From a virus: DNA of 64,000 bases. The DNA lies in IMG/VR virus record IMGVR_UViG_3300024306_000027, positions 1-64,000 of that record; one strand, written 5' to 3'. Made by a program: the position numbers and the translations under genes. The notes under the pieces were generated by a model that saw nothing but the letters and a program-made list of their open reading frames with translations, searched no databases and had not been told where the DNA came from. Of the stretch, positions 1-8,219 are shown one piece after another. Position 1 is the stretch's first letter. Each line of letters starts with the position of its first letter.

Positions 1-903
1 GGCCTTAATAATACTTTTGATGCTGTACTTGGTGGCGTGGCTAGACAGGAACTCATCCTTATTGGAGGTAAACGTGGCAGCGGTAAGTCTATTACTAGTA
101 GTAATATTTTTATTAATCAATATGAGGCTGGGAACTCTGCCATCTATTTCTCTATTGAGATGACGGCACATGAGGTTGTAGAACGCAATTTATCAATCCT
201 AGCTAATGTAAACTTACAGCGGCTAAAGCAAAATAAATTAACAGATGAAGAACTATTAAAACTAGTACGCGCTAGAGCAGGTATGTTTGTAGACGCTGAC
301 GAAACCATCACAGAGTACATGCGACACCGTGACAAGTATAAATTTGAAGAACAATTAGTACGCAACCACCAACTAAAGCCAGACAATCAAATGATTATTG
401 TAGATGACAGAGACTTAACAATTAGCAGCATTGACCTGCATATAGGCAAAGCAAAAGCTAAGTTTGGTGATAAATTAAAAGTTGTAGTTGTAGACTATGT
501 AAATCAGATTGTACTTGAGGGTAGTGACATGTATGACTGGAAACCTCAAATTGAGGTTTCAAAGAAATTAAAGAATTTGGCTAGAAAATATGAGATTGTG
601 CTAGTAAGTCCATATCAGATTGATGCTAGTGGTGAAGCAAGATTTGCCAAAGGTATCCTAGACGCCGCAGATATTGCACTGGTAATGGAAGCGCATGACA
701 AGAACAGTCAAGCAATTAGTTTTGAGACTACTAAGATTCGTGGCGGCAAGGAGATGACATTTACTTGTCCTATAGATTGGGATACACTGCGTATTAGTCC
801 ACAATCTATTGACAGACCGCAGGCTAAAGAGTCTAAGAAAATAGGTAAAAAACCTGATTTAAAACAAGATGATAGTAGTGCAGACTTACCCTGGGATGCA
901 TAA
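1..903 (+). CDS. Replicative DNA helicase, DnaB-type, 3' part of gene
   Basis: C-terminal RecA-like ATPase part of the hexameric replicative helicase that unwinds the fork 5'-3' and partners with the primase encoded next. The frame is open from base 1, so the gene is truncated by the window edge; the GTG at 37 is internal and should not be taken as the start. Walker A is GGKRGSGKS just after a GLNNTFDAVLGG segment typical of DnaB/gp4 helicases; Walker B is the hydrophobic VVVVDYVNQI; a YQIDASG segment and a late IRGGK basic loop follow. The tail is Lys/Asp rich and ends DLPWDA, possibly an interaction tail like those of SSB-binding or loader-binding proteins (inference). Its stop overlaps the primase start by one base (TAATG). 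Confidence 0.88.
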   Translation, partial: GLNNTFDAVLGGVARQELILIGGKRGSGKSITSSNIFINQYEAGNSAIYFSIEMTAHEVVERNLSILANVNLQRLKQNKLTDEELLKLVRARAGMFVDADETITEYMRHRDKYKFEEQLVRNHQLKPDNQMIIVDDRDLTISSIDLHIGKAKAKFGDKLKVVVVDYVNQIVLEGSDMYDWKPQIEVSKKLKNLARKYEIVLVSPYQIDASGEARFAKGILDAADIALVMEAHDKNSQAISFETTKIRGGKEMTFTCPIDWDTLRISPQSIDRPQAKESKKIGKKPDLKQDDSSADLPWDA

Positions 904-1760
904 TGAGTGATCCAGTATTAGACCTACTTAACAAAAATGCGATCAGCTATTCAATTAGCGGTCGTGATTATGTAATTAAATGTTTAAACCCAGAGCATGA
1001 TGATAAGAATCCAAGCTTTCGTATTGATCGCGTTAGTGGTGCTGCACACTGCTTTAGTTGCGGATTTAAAACTAACATCTTTAAATACTTTGGAGTATTT
1101 ACAAATCCAGTACCGATAAGAATAGCAGTATTAAAGCAAAAATTAGCAGAGCTAAAAGTAACTAGTGGTCTTGACTTACCAACAGGTTGGACTCCTTATA
1201 CAAAACCATTTCGCGGTATTGGTGTACCAACACTGCGTAAGTTTGAAGCATTTTATACAAACCAAGTAGAGAAACTCTTAGACAGAATAGTGTTTCCAGT
1301 TAAAGATATTACTGGTAAAACTGTAGTATTTGTAGGTCGTCATACATTGAGCAATGGCAACCCTAGATATATAAATTATCCTAGTGGTGTACAAATGCCG
1401 CTATATCCATGTCACTTGCCAAGTAACTATCGCAGCATGGTATTAGTAGAAGGTGTGTTTGACATGCTTAACCTATACGACAAAGGCATGGAAAATGTAG
1501 TATGTTGCTTTGGCACAAACACACTACAAAACAATACTAAGCAAAAATTGTTGCCATTTCGTGCACAAGGCGTAACGCACATCTATATATTATTTGATGG
1601 CGACGATGCAGGAGCCAAAGCAGCCAAAGAGCTAAAACCAATACTAGAACAAGAAGAATTTATAGTAGAAATCATAAAATTACCAGATGGTGTTGATCCT
1701 GGTGAACTAGATAAACTTGACATAGACAGCATAAGAGAGTACGTAACCAAAAAATTTTGA
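903..1760 (+). CDS. DNA primase, CHC2 zinc finger plus TOPRIM
   Basis: DnaG-family primase that makes RNA primers for lagging-strand synthesis. The N-terminal zinc finger uses C27, H32, C50 and C53 (CLNPEH and HCFSCGF). The TOPRIM core is visible as VLVEGVFDML (catalytic Glu) and ILFDGDDAG (the metal-binding DxD). At 285 aa it is much shorter than bacterial DnaG (about 580 aa) and lacks a helicase-binding C-terminal domain, as in phages where primase and helicase are separate adjacent genes. The start ATG overlaps the helicase stop by one base, so the two are likely translationally coupled. Zinc finger and TOPRIM assignments are seen directly; partner and polarity are family knowledge. Confidence 0.92.
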   Translation: MSDPVLDLLNKNAISYSISGRDYVIKCLNPEHDDKNPSFRIDRVSGAAHCFSCGFKTNIFKYFGVFTNPVPIRIAVLKQKLAELKVTSGLDLPTGWTPYTKPFRGIGVPTLRKFEAFYTNQVEKLLDRIVFPVKDITGKTVVFVGRHTLSNGNPRYINYPSGVQMPLYPCHLPSNYRSMVLVEGVFDMLNLYDKGMENVVCCFGTNTLQNNTKQKLLPFRAQGVTHIYILFDGDDAGAKAAKELKPILEQEEFIVEIIKLPDGVDPGELDKLDIDSIREYVTKKF

Positions 1761-1762
1761 TG

Positions 1763-1791
1763 TTGAAAACATGAGTTAATTCATGTAAAAT
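1763..1791 (+). promoter_or_regulatory. Sigma70-type promoter for the HNH gene
   Basis: TTGAAA (1763-1768), a 17-base spacer, then TAAAAT (1786-1791), followed by an AT-rich stretch and the HNH start 29 bases later. It lies in the only intergenic gap between primase and polymerase, so it can drive both the homing endonuclease and the polymerase behind it. It is one mismatch from consensus in each box. Confidence 0.6.
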
Positions 1792-1819
1792 ATATTTTTA
1801 ATCAAAATATTTTAGTACT

Positions 1820-2314
1820 ATGAACCTAAAAGAATCCTCTCTTTCTCACGAAGAATTATTAGAAATACTAGATTATGATAAAGATACTGGTATATTTACA
1901 TGGACCGGTAAACGTAAAGGAACCAAGGCCGGAAAAATCGCCGGAACAATATCGTCGGATAACTATGTACAAATACAAATATCTGGAAAATTATATAGAT
2001 CCCATAGATTGGCTTGGTTTTATGTATATAAAACCTGGCCTACTAATTTAATAGATCATATTGATAGAGATACATTAAATTCTAGCATATATAATTTGCG
2101 AGAAGCTACACCAGCAACTAATCAAAGAAATAGAAAAATTAATAAAAATAGTACTACTGGTATTAAAGGAGTTTCTTTAAATAATAATACTGGAAAATAT
2201 GAAGTTTATATTAAAATAAATTATAAAAAGAAACATTTAGGTTTATTTTCTACGATAGAAGAAGCTATTTTAGCACAAAATAAGGCACAAGAGCAACTAG
2301 ATGGAATCAACTAA
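1820..2314 (+). CDS. HNH homing endonuclease with AP2 DNA-binding domain
   Basis: Free-standing homing nuclease of the HNH_3/AP2 type. The central part (about residues 60-108) has the HNH signature: SHRLAW, LIDHID and a downstream NLR followed by an Asn/Arg-rich NQRNRK. The C-terminal 55 residues (GIKGV..., KKKHLGLFSTIEEA) form an AP2-like three-strand DNA-binding domain, the usual arrangement in phage HEGs. The N-terminus carries a DKDTGIFTW motif also common in this family. It is very AT-rich with many ATA/AAA codons. It sits between primase and polymerase and its last 14 bases overlap the polymerase start, so it was inserted exactly against the polymerase initiation codon. No intron or intein around it was recognised. 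Confidence 0.85.
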   Translation: MNLKESSLSHEELLEILDYDKDTGIFTWTGKRKGTKAGKIAGTISSDNYVQIQISGKLYRSHRLAWFYVYKTWPTNLIDHIDRDTLNSSIYNLREATPATNQRNRKINKNSTTGIKGVSLNNNTGKYEVYIKINYKKKHLGLFSTIEEAILAQNKAQEQLDGIN

Positions 2315-4595
2315 ATTAAAAATATTAGTAATTGATAAAGCCCCGAGTAGAATTAAATATACCGAATATTTTAAATTTGACTTTGAATTAGTTCACATGA
2401 GCTCAAAGCCAATTACTAAATTGCTAAAAAAGGACGTTGATCTTGATATAGATACCGATCTCTATGATTTGGTGATCTTGGTAGGTGCTGAAGCGGCTAA
2501 AGAATACGCTAAAATTACCAGCGTAACAAACTATGCTGGTCAATTGGTCAACGATAAGTTCATACCAATCAGCAATCCAGCAATGCTAGCGTTCAAACCA
2601 GAGGGAAAACCTGATTTTGAGCGTGCTGTAGACAAAATACATAAATATATTAGTGGTGAGGCTAAACCTGCTAAAACCGGTGATTTTTGTGGTATTGATC
2701 GCGAAGAAGATGCGCGTGCTTTCTTTCAAGAAGTCTTAGATAACGCACAAGGTGTAGTTGCCGTAGACACAGAAACTACAGGCCTATACCCCCGTGATGG
2801 TTATGTGCTAGGAATTAGCATGAGCTATAAGCCAAATCACGGTAGATATGTTAGCTGTGATTGTATTGGTGAAAGTACGTTTGAACTACTCAAAGAAATT
2901 TGTAGCCGTTTTACAGTTGTATTTCATAATATGAAATTTGACTATAAAATGCTTAAATATCACCTAGACCTAGACTTTGACAGAACACGAGTACATGACA
3001 CTATGGTTATGCACTATGTCCTAGACGAAACAGACAGTCATGGCCTAAAAGAACTGGCATTAAAATACACTGATTATGGCGATTATGACGCTAAACTGGA
3101 TGAATTTAAGCGGGAGTACTGCAAGGCAAATGGTGTACTCAACGAAAACTTTACCTATGACCTAATTCCCTTTGACATTATCAGCGAATATGCTAGCATA
3201 GACACAGCCGTTACACTAGAGCTATTTAATAAGTTTTGGCCTATAGTACAAAAGAATGATAAACTGCATAAGGTGTACACAGAAATCTTAATTCCAGGCA
3301 CACTATTCTTAATGGACATGGAAGAAGTAGGTATACCTATTAGTCGTGAGCGTATGCAGTTGGCTGACAAATATTTAACTACTAAGATTGAAGAAGCTAA
3401 ACAGCATATTTATACTTTTGACGAAGTTAAATTGTTTGAGCAGCACGAGCAAAAGATATTTAACCCTAATAGTGTTATGCAGCTACGCAGTATACTATTT
3501 GACTATGTTGGCTTAACACCCACAGGCAAGAAAACTGGTACTGGTGCTATTAGTACCGATGCAGAAGTCCTAGAGCAATTAAGTGAAGAACATGAGCTTC
3601 CTAAAGCGATCCTACAAGTACGTAAACTATCCAAAATCCAAAACACATATATACACAAGATACTTCCTGAGCTTGATAGGGATGATAGGATTCGTACTAA
3701 TTTTAATCTTATCTTTACCACTAGTGGTCGTCTTTCTAGCAGTGGGAAGTTTAATGCACAACAAATACCACGAGACGACCCTATTATCAAAGGCTGTATC
3801 AAAGCTCCGCAGGGTTATAAAATCGTTTCGCAAGACTTAAGAACTGCTGAAATGTATTATGCTGCTGTGCTCAGTGGAGATAAAAATCTGCAAAAAGTAT
3901 TTACTGATGGCGGAGACTTTCACAGCAGTATTGCTAAAATGGTGTTTGATCTTGAGTGTCCAGTAGATCAGGTAAAGAAACTATACCCAGATATGCGTCA
4001 AAGTGCTAAGGCTATTAGCTTCGGGATTTTATACGGATCCGGGGCCGATAAGGTTAGTGTAACTGTTAGTAAAGCTACTGGGCAGTACTATCCTGTAGAA
4101 CGTGCCCGTGATGATATTAAGCAGTATTTTACAACTTTTAAGAAACTAAAGCAGTGGTTAGACACACGCAAAACATTTATTGAACAAAATGGATATACTT
4201 ACTCGTTTTTTGGCCGAAAAAGACGGCTTCCTAACGTATTCAGCAGTGACAAAGGAATCGCAGCCCACGAAGTACGAAGTGGTATTAACTCAGAAATCCA
4301 ATCGCTGGCAAGTGACGTTAACCTACTCGGAGCTATTGGAACTGCTAGAGAAGTTGTCGAGTGTGGACTTGACGCAAGAATCTTCATGCTTGTCCATGAC
4401 TCAATCGTGGCAGTTGTTAAGACCGAGCAGGTAGAACAGTATTGTGACATACTACGTAAAAATACACAGCATGAGTGGGGTTGCAATATTAGTGGCTGCG
4501 CTATTGGTGTAGACCAAGATATTGGAGATGACTATAGCTTTGGACACTTTGAAGAAACCTACAAACTGGACGGCGATCAACTGGCCCGTATTTAG
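2301..4595 (+). CDS. DNA polymerase, family A, with 3'-5' exonuclease
   Basis: Phage replicative polymerase of 764 aa. The proofreading DEDD exonuclease starts near residue 150 with VAVDTETTG (D156, E158), then HNMKFDYKML and YASIDTAVT. The polymerase domain has motif A QDLRTAEMYYAAVLSGD (catalytic D; the usual R of ELR is Y), motif B RQSAKAISFGILYG, and motif C LVHDSIV. There is no 5' nuclease domain; that activity is encoded separately at 11813. The first ~120 residues precede the exonuclease and end in LVGAEAAKEYA...ISNPAMLAF, which resembles the core of family-4/5 uracil-DNA glycosylases, a domain fused to some phage polymerases; that part is weak inference. Codon choice changes sharply over motifs B and C (see findings). 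Confidence 0.95.
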   Translation: MESTKLKILVIDKAPSRIKYTEYFKFDFELVHMSSKPITKLLKKDVDLDIDTDLYDLVILVGAEAAKEYAKITSVTNYAGQLVNDKFIPISNPAMLAFKPEGKPDFERAVDKIHKYISGEAKPAKTGDFCGIDREEDARAFFQEVLDNAQGVVAVDTETTGLYPRDGYVLGISMSYKPNHGRYVSCDCIGESTFELLKEICSRFTVVFHNMKFDYKMLKYHLDLDFDRTRVHDTMVMHYVLDETDSHGLKELALKYTDYGDYDAKLDEFKREYCKANGVLNENFTYDLIPFDIISEYASIDTAVTLELFNKFWPIVQKNDKLHKVYTEILIPGTLFLMDMEEVGIPISRERMQLADKYLTTKIEEAKQHIYTFDEVKLFEQHEQKIFNPNSVMQLRSILFDYVGLTPTGKKTGTGAISTDAEVLEQLSEEHELPKAILQVRKLSKIQNTYIHKILPELDRDDRIRTNFNLIFTTSGRLSSSGKFNAQQIPRDDPIIKGCIKAPQGYKIVSQDLRTAEMYYAAVLSGDKNLQKVFTDGGDFHSSIAKMVFDLECPVDQVKKLYPDMRQSAKAISFGILYGSGADKVSVTVSKATGQYYPVERARDDIKQYFTTFKKLKQWLDTRKTFIEQNGYTYSFFGRKRRLPNVFSSDKGIAAHEVRSGINSEIQSLASDVNLLGAIGTAREVVECGLDARIFMLVHDSIVAVVKTEQVEQYCDILRKNTQHEWGCNISGCAIGVDQDIGDDYSFGHFEETYKLDGDQLARI

Positions 4596-5085
4596 ACTTG
4601 GTGAACGACAGCCCATAGTAGCCGATGGGCTAGTTTTTTATCGTACAGAGTACACTAATCCAGATGATAATACTTACAGCGACAATTATCAAATAGTAGA
4701 CGATAAAAATATTAACAAACCAACACTAGGTTTGCGCAGACTGCTAATTAAGGATAAACTTTTTAGGATTAGCAGTGCTATATACTTTATTGGTGATGTT
4801 ATTAAGCTGGCAAAAGCAACAACTTGGTTTATTGACAACCATGGACAGGTATTTCAGCACAAAAAATCTACGCGCGCCAAGCTGGCTACGCATAAACTTA
4901 AACAAGTTTTACCTGCTAGTGGGCTTGGGTGTGTTCTTGAGGTTGAGGGTCTGGTTGAGCGCTTTAAAAGCCTGCAAGTTCCAAAACCAGAAGAACAATA
5001 TTGTGGAATACTTACCTATGGTCACAGCAATTTATTGTATGGATACTATAGTGAACCTATAAAAACAACTTGGAGAATGGTGTAA
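4528..5085 (+). CDS. Conserved phage protein of unknown function next to polymerase
   Basis: A protein of 185 aa from the ATG at 4528 (MTIALDTLKK), which would overlap the polymerase 3' end by 68 bases; a TTG at 4522 is also possible. I recognise the overall pattern (NWPVFRLG..., LVFYRTEY, TLGLRRLL, TWFIDNHGQVFQ, EVEGLVERF, LLYGYY) as a protein repeatedly seen beside polymerases in aquatic and environmental phages, without a known function. It is soluble, with no signal peptide or membrane segment. It ends TAATG into the SF2 helicase start, so polymerase, this protein and helicase form one translational run. A role at the replication fork is plausible from position only. Confidence 0.75.
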   Translation: MTIALDTLKKPTNWTAINWPVFRLGERQPIVADGLVFYRTEYTNPDDNTYSDNYQIVDDKNINKPTLGLRRLLIKDKLFRISSAIYFIGDVIKLAKATTWFIDNHGQVFQHKKSTRAKLATHKLKQVLPASGLGCVLEVEGLVERFKSLQVPKPEEQYCGILTYGHSNLLYGYYSEPIKTTWRMV

Positions 5086-6380
5086 TGGCAAAAGCTATTA
5101 TATCTAATAGAATATACATAGATAATCCTGGCATACTACATACTAAACACGTAATAAATCAGCTTACCTACAAAATACATAAGAACACAGGATCAAAAAA
5201 GTTTACTAGTGTAGAAACTATTAGAAATTACAGGTCGCTAACTAGTGGTATTATTAGTATGCCGCAAGGTAGAGTGGATCTTATACCTGAAGGCTATGAA
5301 ATAGTAGATAAAAGAGTGCTAGTACCAGTGCCGTTTCCAACACCTAAGTATGCACTACGTGAAGATCAACTAGCAGTGTACGATCAAGTAGAAGATACTT
5401 GTTTTATTAATGCCTTAGTAGGCTGGGGCAAGACCTTTACAGCACTACATATTGCTAGAAAATTTGGTCAGAAAACGCTAGTAGTAACACATACTACTTC
5501 ATTGCGTGATCAATGGCGTGATGAGATTGAAGCACTATTTGGTATGCAATGTGGTATTATAGGCAGTGGTAATTTTGACATAGAAGATCATGCTATTGTA
5601 GTTGGAAATGTGCAAAGTATAGTAAAACACTTAGACAAACTACAAAAAGAGTTTGGCACAGTAATCCTAGATGAAGCACATCATTGCCCAGCCACTACAT
5701 TTAGCGAAACAGTAGACACTTTTTATGCTAGATATAGAATTGCACTTAGTGGTACTATGACACGTAAAGACGGTAAGCATGTAATGTTTCAAGATTACTT
5801 TGGCAGCACAGTTTACAGACCACCACAAAGTAATACTATTAATCCTGTAGTACATATAGTTAAAAGTAACATAGTATTAAAACCTAATGTACCCTGGGTA
5901 GAAAAGATAAATGAGTTAACACAAAATGATGATTATAGACGTTATATTAGTGCTATTGCTAATTTTCATATCACTAAAGGCCATAGCGTACTTGTTATAG
6001 CAGATAGAGTAGAATTCTTAGAAAAGGTCAAAGAATATGTTGGAGAAACGTGTTTGTTGGTTACTGGCGACACCAGCTATGAAGAAAGGCAGTATGCAAA
6101 AGAACAATTACTCAGCAAAGCAAAAATGTGCGTTGCTGGTAGCAGGCAAATCTTTAGTGAAGGTATCTCCATCAACATACTCAGTTGCGTTATCTTAGCA
6201 GTACCTATGAGTAATGATAGTTTACTAGAACAAATTGTTGGTAGAATAATGCGACCACATCCAGGTAAACTAGATCCTATAGTAGTAGACATTCAATTTA
6301 GTGGCTGGGCTGATCGCAAGCAGAACACAGATAGATTGGGCCTTTATATGAAGAAAGGTTGGGAAACCAAACTGGTTTAA
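5085..6380 (+). CDS. SF2 DNA helicase, UvsW-like
   Basis: DEAH-family superfamily 2 ATPase, similar in layout to T4 UvsW, which remodels recombination and replication forks. The N-terminal ~95 residues are non-catalytic, then the Q-like motif LREDQ, Walker A NALVGWGKT, motif II LDEAHH, motif III ALSGTM, and in the second RecA domain GDTSYEERQ and motif VI QIVGRIMRP. The start is the ATG at 5085 (MAKAII), not the upstream TTG at 5070: a GGAG at 5072-5075 lies nine bases before it and the ATG overlaps the preceding stop as TAATG. It joins the gp46/gp47 and ssDNA-binding homologues downstream as a T4-like recombination set. Confidence 0.9.
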   Translation: MAKAIISNRIYIDNPGILHTKHVINQLTYKIHKNTGSKKFTSVETIRNYRSLTSGIISMPQGRVDLIPEGYEIVDKRVLVPVPFPTPKYALREDQLAVYDQVEDTCFINALVGWGKTFTALHIARKFGQKTLVVTHTTSLRDQWRDEIEALFGMQCGIIGSGNFDIEDHAIVVGNVQSIVKHLDKLQKEFGTVILDEAHHCPATTFSETVDTFYARYRIALSGTMTRKDGKHVMFQDYFGSTVYRPPQSNTINPVVHIVKSNIVLKPNVPWVEKINELTQNDDYRRYISAIANFHITKGHSVLVIADRVEFLEKVKEYVGETCLLVTGDTSYEERQYAKEQLLSKAKMCVAGSRQIFSEGISINILSCVILAVPMSNDSLLEQIVGRIMRPHPGKLDPIVVDIQFSGWADRKQNTDRLGLYMKKGWETKLV

Positions 6381-6390
6381 AAAATTTAAC

Positions 6391-6419
6391 TTGTTATAGC
6401 TAGTTGTTTGTGCTATAAT
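6391..6419 (+). promoter_or_regulatory. Sigma70 promoter with extended -10
   Basis: TTGTTA (6391-6396), 17-base spacer, TATAAT (6414-6419) preceded by TG at the extended -10 position. The word TTGTGCTATAAT is identical to that in the two late minus-strand promoters. The predicted transcript starts near 6426, which rules out the GTG/TTG starts upstream of 6438 for the next gene. Confidence 0.8.
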
Positions 6420-6437
6420 ATTATATTGAGTAGAAAT

Positions 6438-6809
6438 ATGGTCTTACGATTTAATCTTGAAAAATTGCAGCAAAAATCAAAACAACACTGGGACTTGTTA
6501 GATATACTACGAGACTATCGCAGCGGTCGTTGGGTTAAACTCAATAATGCTAAAATAACCAGTGAAATGTTTAGTGGACCTAGTTTCATACTCAAACCGG
6601 ATCAGTTGTTAGATGATACTAGAACTGATAGATTATTTATAATTCAATATGTAAAACTAGCGGGTCGTAGAAATTGGCAATTTTACCAAGACCTAGGTTA
6701 TAAATTTTTAGATTTAACCTACTATCCAGATATAGAAATAAGCACATTAAAATATAATCCGCTACTAGAAATAAAAAACAAACGAATACACTTCAAATAC
6801 GAGGAATAA
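6438..6809 (+). CDS. Hypothetical protein preceding the ssDNA-binding gene
   Basis: A 123-residue protein (MVLRFNLEKLQQ) that I do not recognise. The start is set by the promoter just upstream: earlier in-frame starts at 6408 would lie inside the -10 box. The sequence is basic and aromatic-rich (HWDLLDILRDY, GRWVKLNNAKIT, GRRNWQFYQDLGYKF) with a central acidic LLDDTRTD. No transmembrane segment, signal peptide or catalytic motif is evident. It is the first gene of the transcript carrying the ssDNA-binding protein and is two bases from it, so a role in replication or its regulation is likely but unproven. Confidence 0.7.
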   Translation: MVLRFNLEKLQQKSKQHWDLLDILRDYRSGRWVKLNNAKITSEMFSGPSFILKPDQLLDDTRTDRLFIIQYVKLAGRRNWQFYQDLGYKFLDLTYYPDIEISTLKYNPLLEIKNKRIHFKYEE

Positions 6810-6811
6810 AT

Positions 6812-7450
6812 ATGGCACTTAGCTTTAAACAAACAAAAGGCAAAGCTGTAACAAATAAAGTAGAAACTTACGAATATAAAGATGGCGAAAATACAGTTAG
6901 GTTAATTGGCGGAGTTTTGCCACGTTATATTTACTGGATTAAGGGCACTAATAACAAGGATATCCCTGTTGAGTGCTTGGCATTTAGCCGTGAAAAAGAG
7001 AAGTTTGATAACATGGAAAAAGATCATGTGCCTGACTTCTATCCTGAACTTAAATGCAGCTGGAGCTATTCGATCAATTGTATCGACCCTAAAGATGGTA
7101 AAGTTAAGGCGCTTAATCTTAAAAAGAAGTTATTTGAGCAAATCTTAACAGCAGCTGAAGATTTAAATGACCCAACTGACTACGATACCGGTTGGGATGT
7201 GGTGTTTAAACGTACTAAAACTGGACCACTAGCATTTAATGTTGAATATACCTTACAGGTATTGCGCTGCAAACCACGCGCTCTTACAGCAGAAGAAAGA
7301 GCTGCCGCGGATTCTGCACAAAACATAGACGAAAAGTTTCCAAGGCCTACAGCAGACGAAGTTAAGGCTCTTTTAGAAAAAATTAACACACAAAATGATG
7401 AAGATGGTAATGATGCGTCAGAGCAAGAAGCAGTAAAAGAATTAGGTTAA
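6812..7450 (+). CDS. Single-stranded DNA-binding protein, gp32-like
   Basis: Probable phage SSB. It has a basic N-terminus (MALSFKQTKGKAV), an OB-fold-like core with aromatic residues spaced as in phage SSBs (PRYIYWIKG, FYPELKCSWSYS), and a long acidic C-terminal tail (NDEDGNDASEQEAVKELG) of the kind that recruits replication and recombination partners in gp32 and gp2.5. The 212-aa length is between T7 gp2.5 (232) and bacterial SSB (178). The spacing to the upstream gene is two bases with a GAGGAA Shine-Dalgarno, indicating strong expression, and a hairpin terminator follows directly, as expected for an abundant protein. The match to gp32-like families is by layout rather than by a single signature residue set. 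Confidence 0.72.
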   Translation: MALSFKQTKGKAVTNKVETYEYKDGENTVRLIGGVLPRYIYWIKGTNNKDIPVECLAFSREKEKFDNMEKDHVPDFYPELKCSWSYSINCIDPKDGKVKALNLKKKLFEQILTAAEDLNDPTDYDTGWDVVFKRTKTGPLAFNVEYTLQVLRCKPRALTAEERAAADSAQNIDEKFPRPTADEVKALLEKINTQNDEDGNDASEQEAVKELG

Positions 7451-7451
7451 T

Positions 7452-7490
7452 AATAAAATAGCCCGTATAAAGTATACGGGCTATTTTATT
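7452..7490 (+). terminator. Strong hairpin terminator after SSB
   Basis: Perfect 18-bp stem (7452-7469 with 7473-7490) and a three-base loop AAG; the GC core is TAGCCCGTATA flanked by AATAAA and TTTATT, so the end is U-rich in either direction. It insulates the SSB transcript from the GIY-YIG gene. Confidence 0.88.
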
Positions 7491-7508
7491 AATTCTTTGG
7501 AGGATTTT

Positions 7509-8219
7509 ATGGATAGTATATCTTGTATTTATATATTATATTGGGATATTAACTATCCATATATAGGTCAAACAGTAAATTTCCATACAAGATACAATAA
7601 ACATATAAATGAGATAAAACAAAAGATTCATTGTAATTATAAAATATTGCAAGAATACGAAAAATATAATGCTTTACCTAATATAGAAATATTATTTAGA
7701 ATTAAAAACAGTAAAGATGATTTAAATTATTTTGAGGAATTATTTATTAAAGAATTTGATTCTATAGATAATGGATTAAATATTATATCGGGCGGATATA
7801 GCGTAGGTATAGGCACTAATAATTCAGCATCAAAGTATTCTAAAGATCAGTTAAAATTAGCTTTTGAATTATTAGCTGATGTTAATAATAGCTATAAACA
7901 AATATCAACTATTACAAAGATAAATTTAGATACTATTAAAAAAATTGGTCAGGGTGCACAACATCTATGGCTACACGAAGAATATCCCAAAATATCTGCT
8001 AAAGTGCTAAGCATATCTTCCAAAGAAAGATATAAAAATTCGGCTAGTGCTATTAGTCAGGGTAAACAATATAGAAAAATAATGTCACCAAATGGAATTA
8101 TTTATACAGTAACAAATACGCTAGAATTTTCCAAACAACATAATTTACCAAATGGAAATTTATGCTCAGTCCTACTAGGAAAAAGAAAGACCGTAAATGG
8201 CTGGAAAGGCATTGATTAA
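7509..8219 (+). CDS. GIY-YIG homing endonuclease, Seg-like
   Basis: Free-standing GIY-YIG nuclease of 236 aa. The catalytic domain begins at residue 5 with CIYILYWDINYPYIGQT (the YIG half is exact, the GIY half is CIY), followed by the Arg in FHTRYNKH and the metal-binding Glu in NYFEELFIKEFD. The rest contains a helix-turn-helix-like repeat region and a C-terminal segment (SPNGIIYTVTNTLEFSKQHN) of the nuclease-associated modular type. The start is ATG 7509: a perfect GGAGG lies at 7499-7503; the TTG at 7497 overlaps it. It lies after the SSB terminator and abuts the gp47 homologue with no gap, the classic intergenic HEG position. Codon use is more AT-rich than its neighbours. Confidence 0.88.
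   Translation: MDSISCIYILYWDINYPYIGQTVNFHTRYNKHINEIKQKIHCNYKILQEYEKYNALPNIEILFRIKNSKDDLNYFEELFIKEFDSIDNGLNIISGGYSVGIGTNNSASKYSKDQLKLAFELLADVNNSYKQISTITKINLDTIKKIGQGAQHLWLHEEYPKISAKVLSISSKERYKNSASAISQGKQYRKIMSPNGIIYTVTNTLEFSKQHNLPNGNLCSVLLGKRKTVNGWKGID

Noticed and set aside
37-903. GTG at 37 as the helicase start
   Set aside because: The frame is open to base 1 with DnaB-like residues upstream (GLNNTFDAVLGG), so the gene is simply cut by the window edge.
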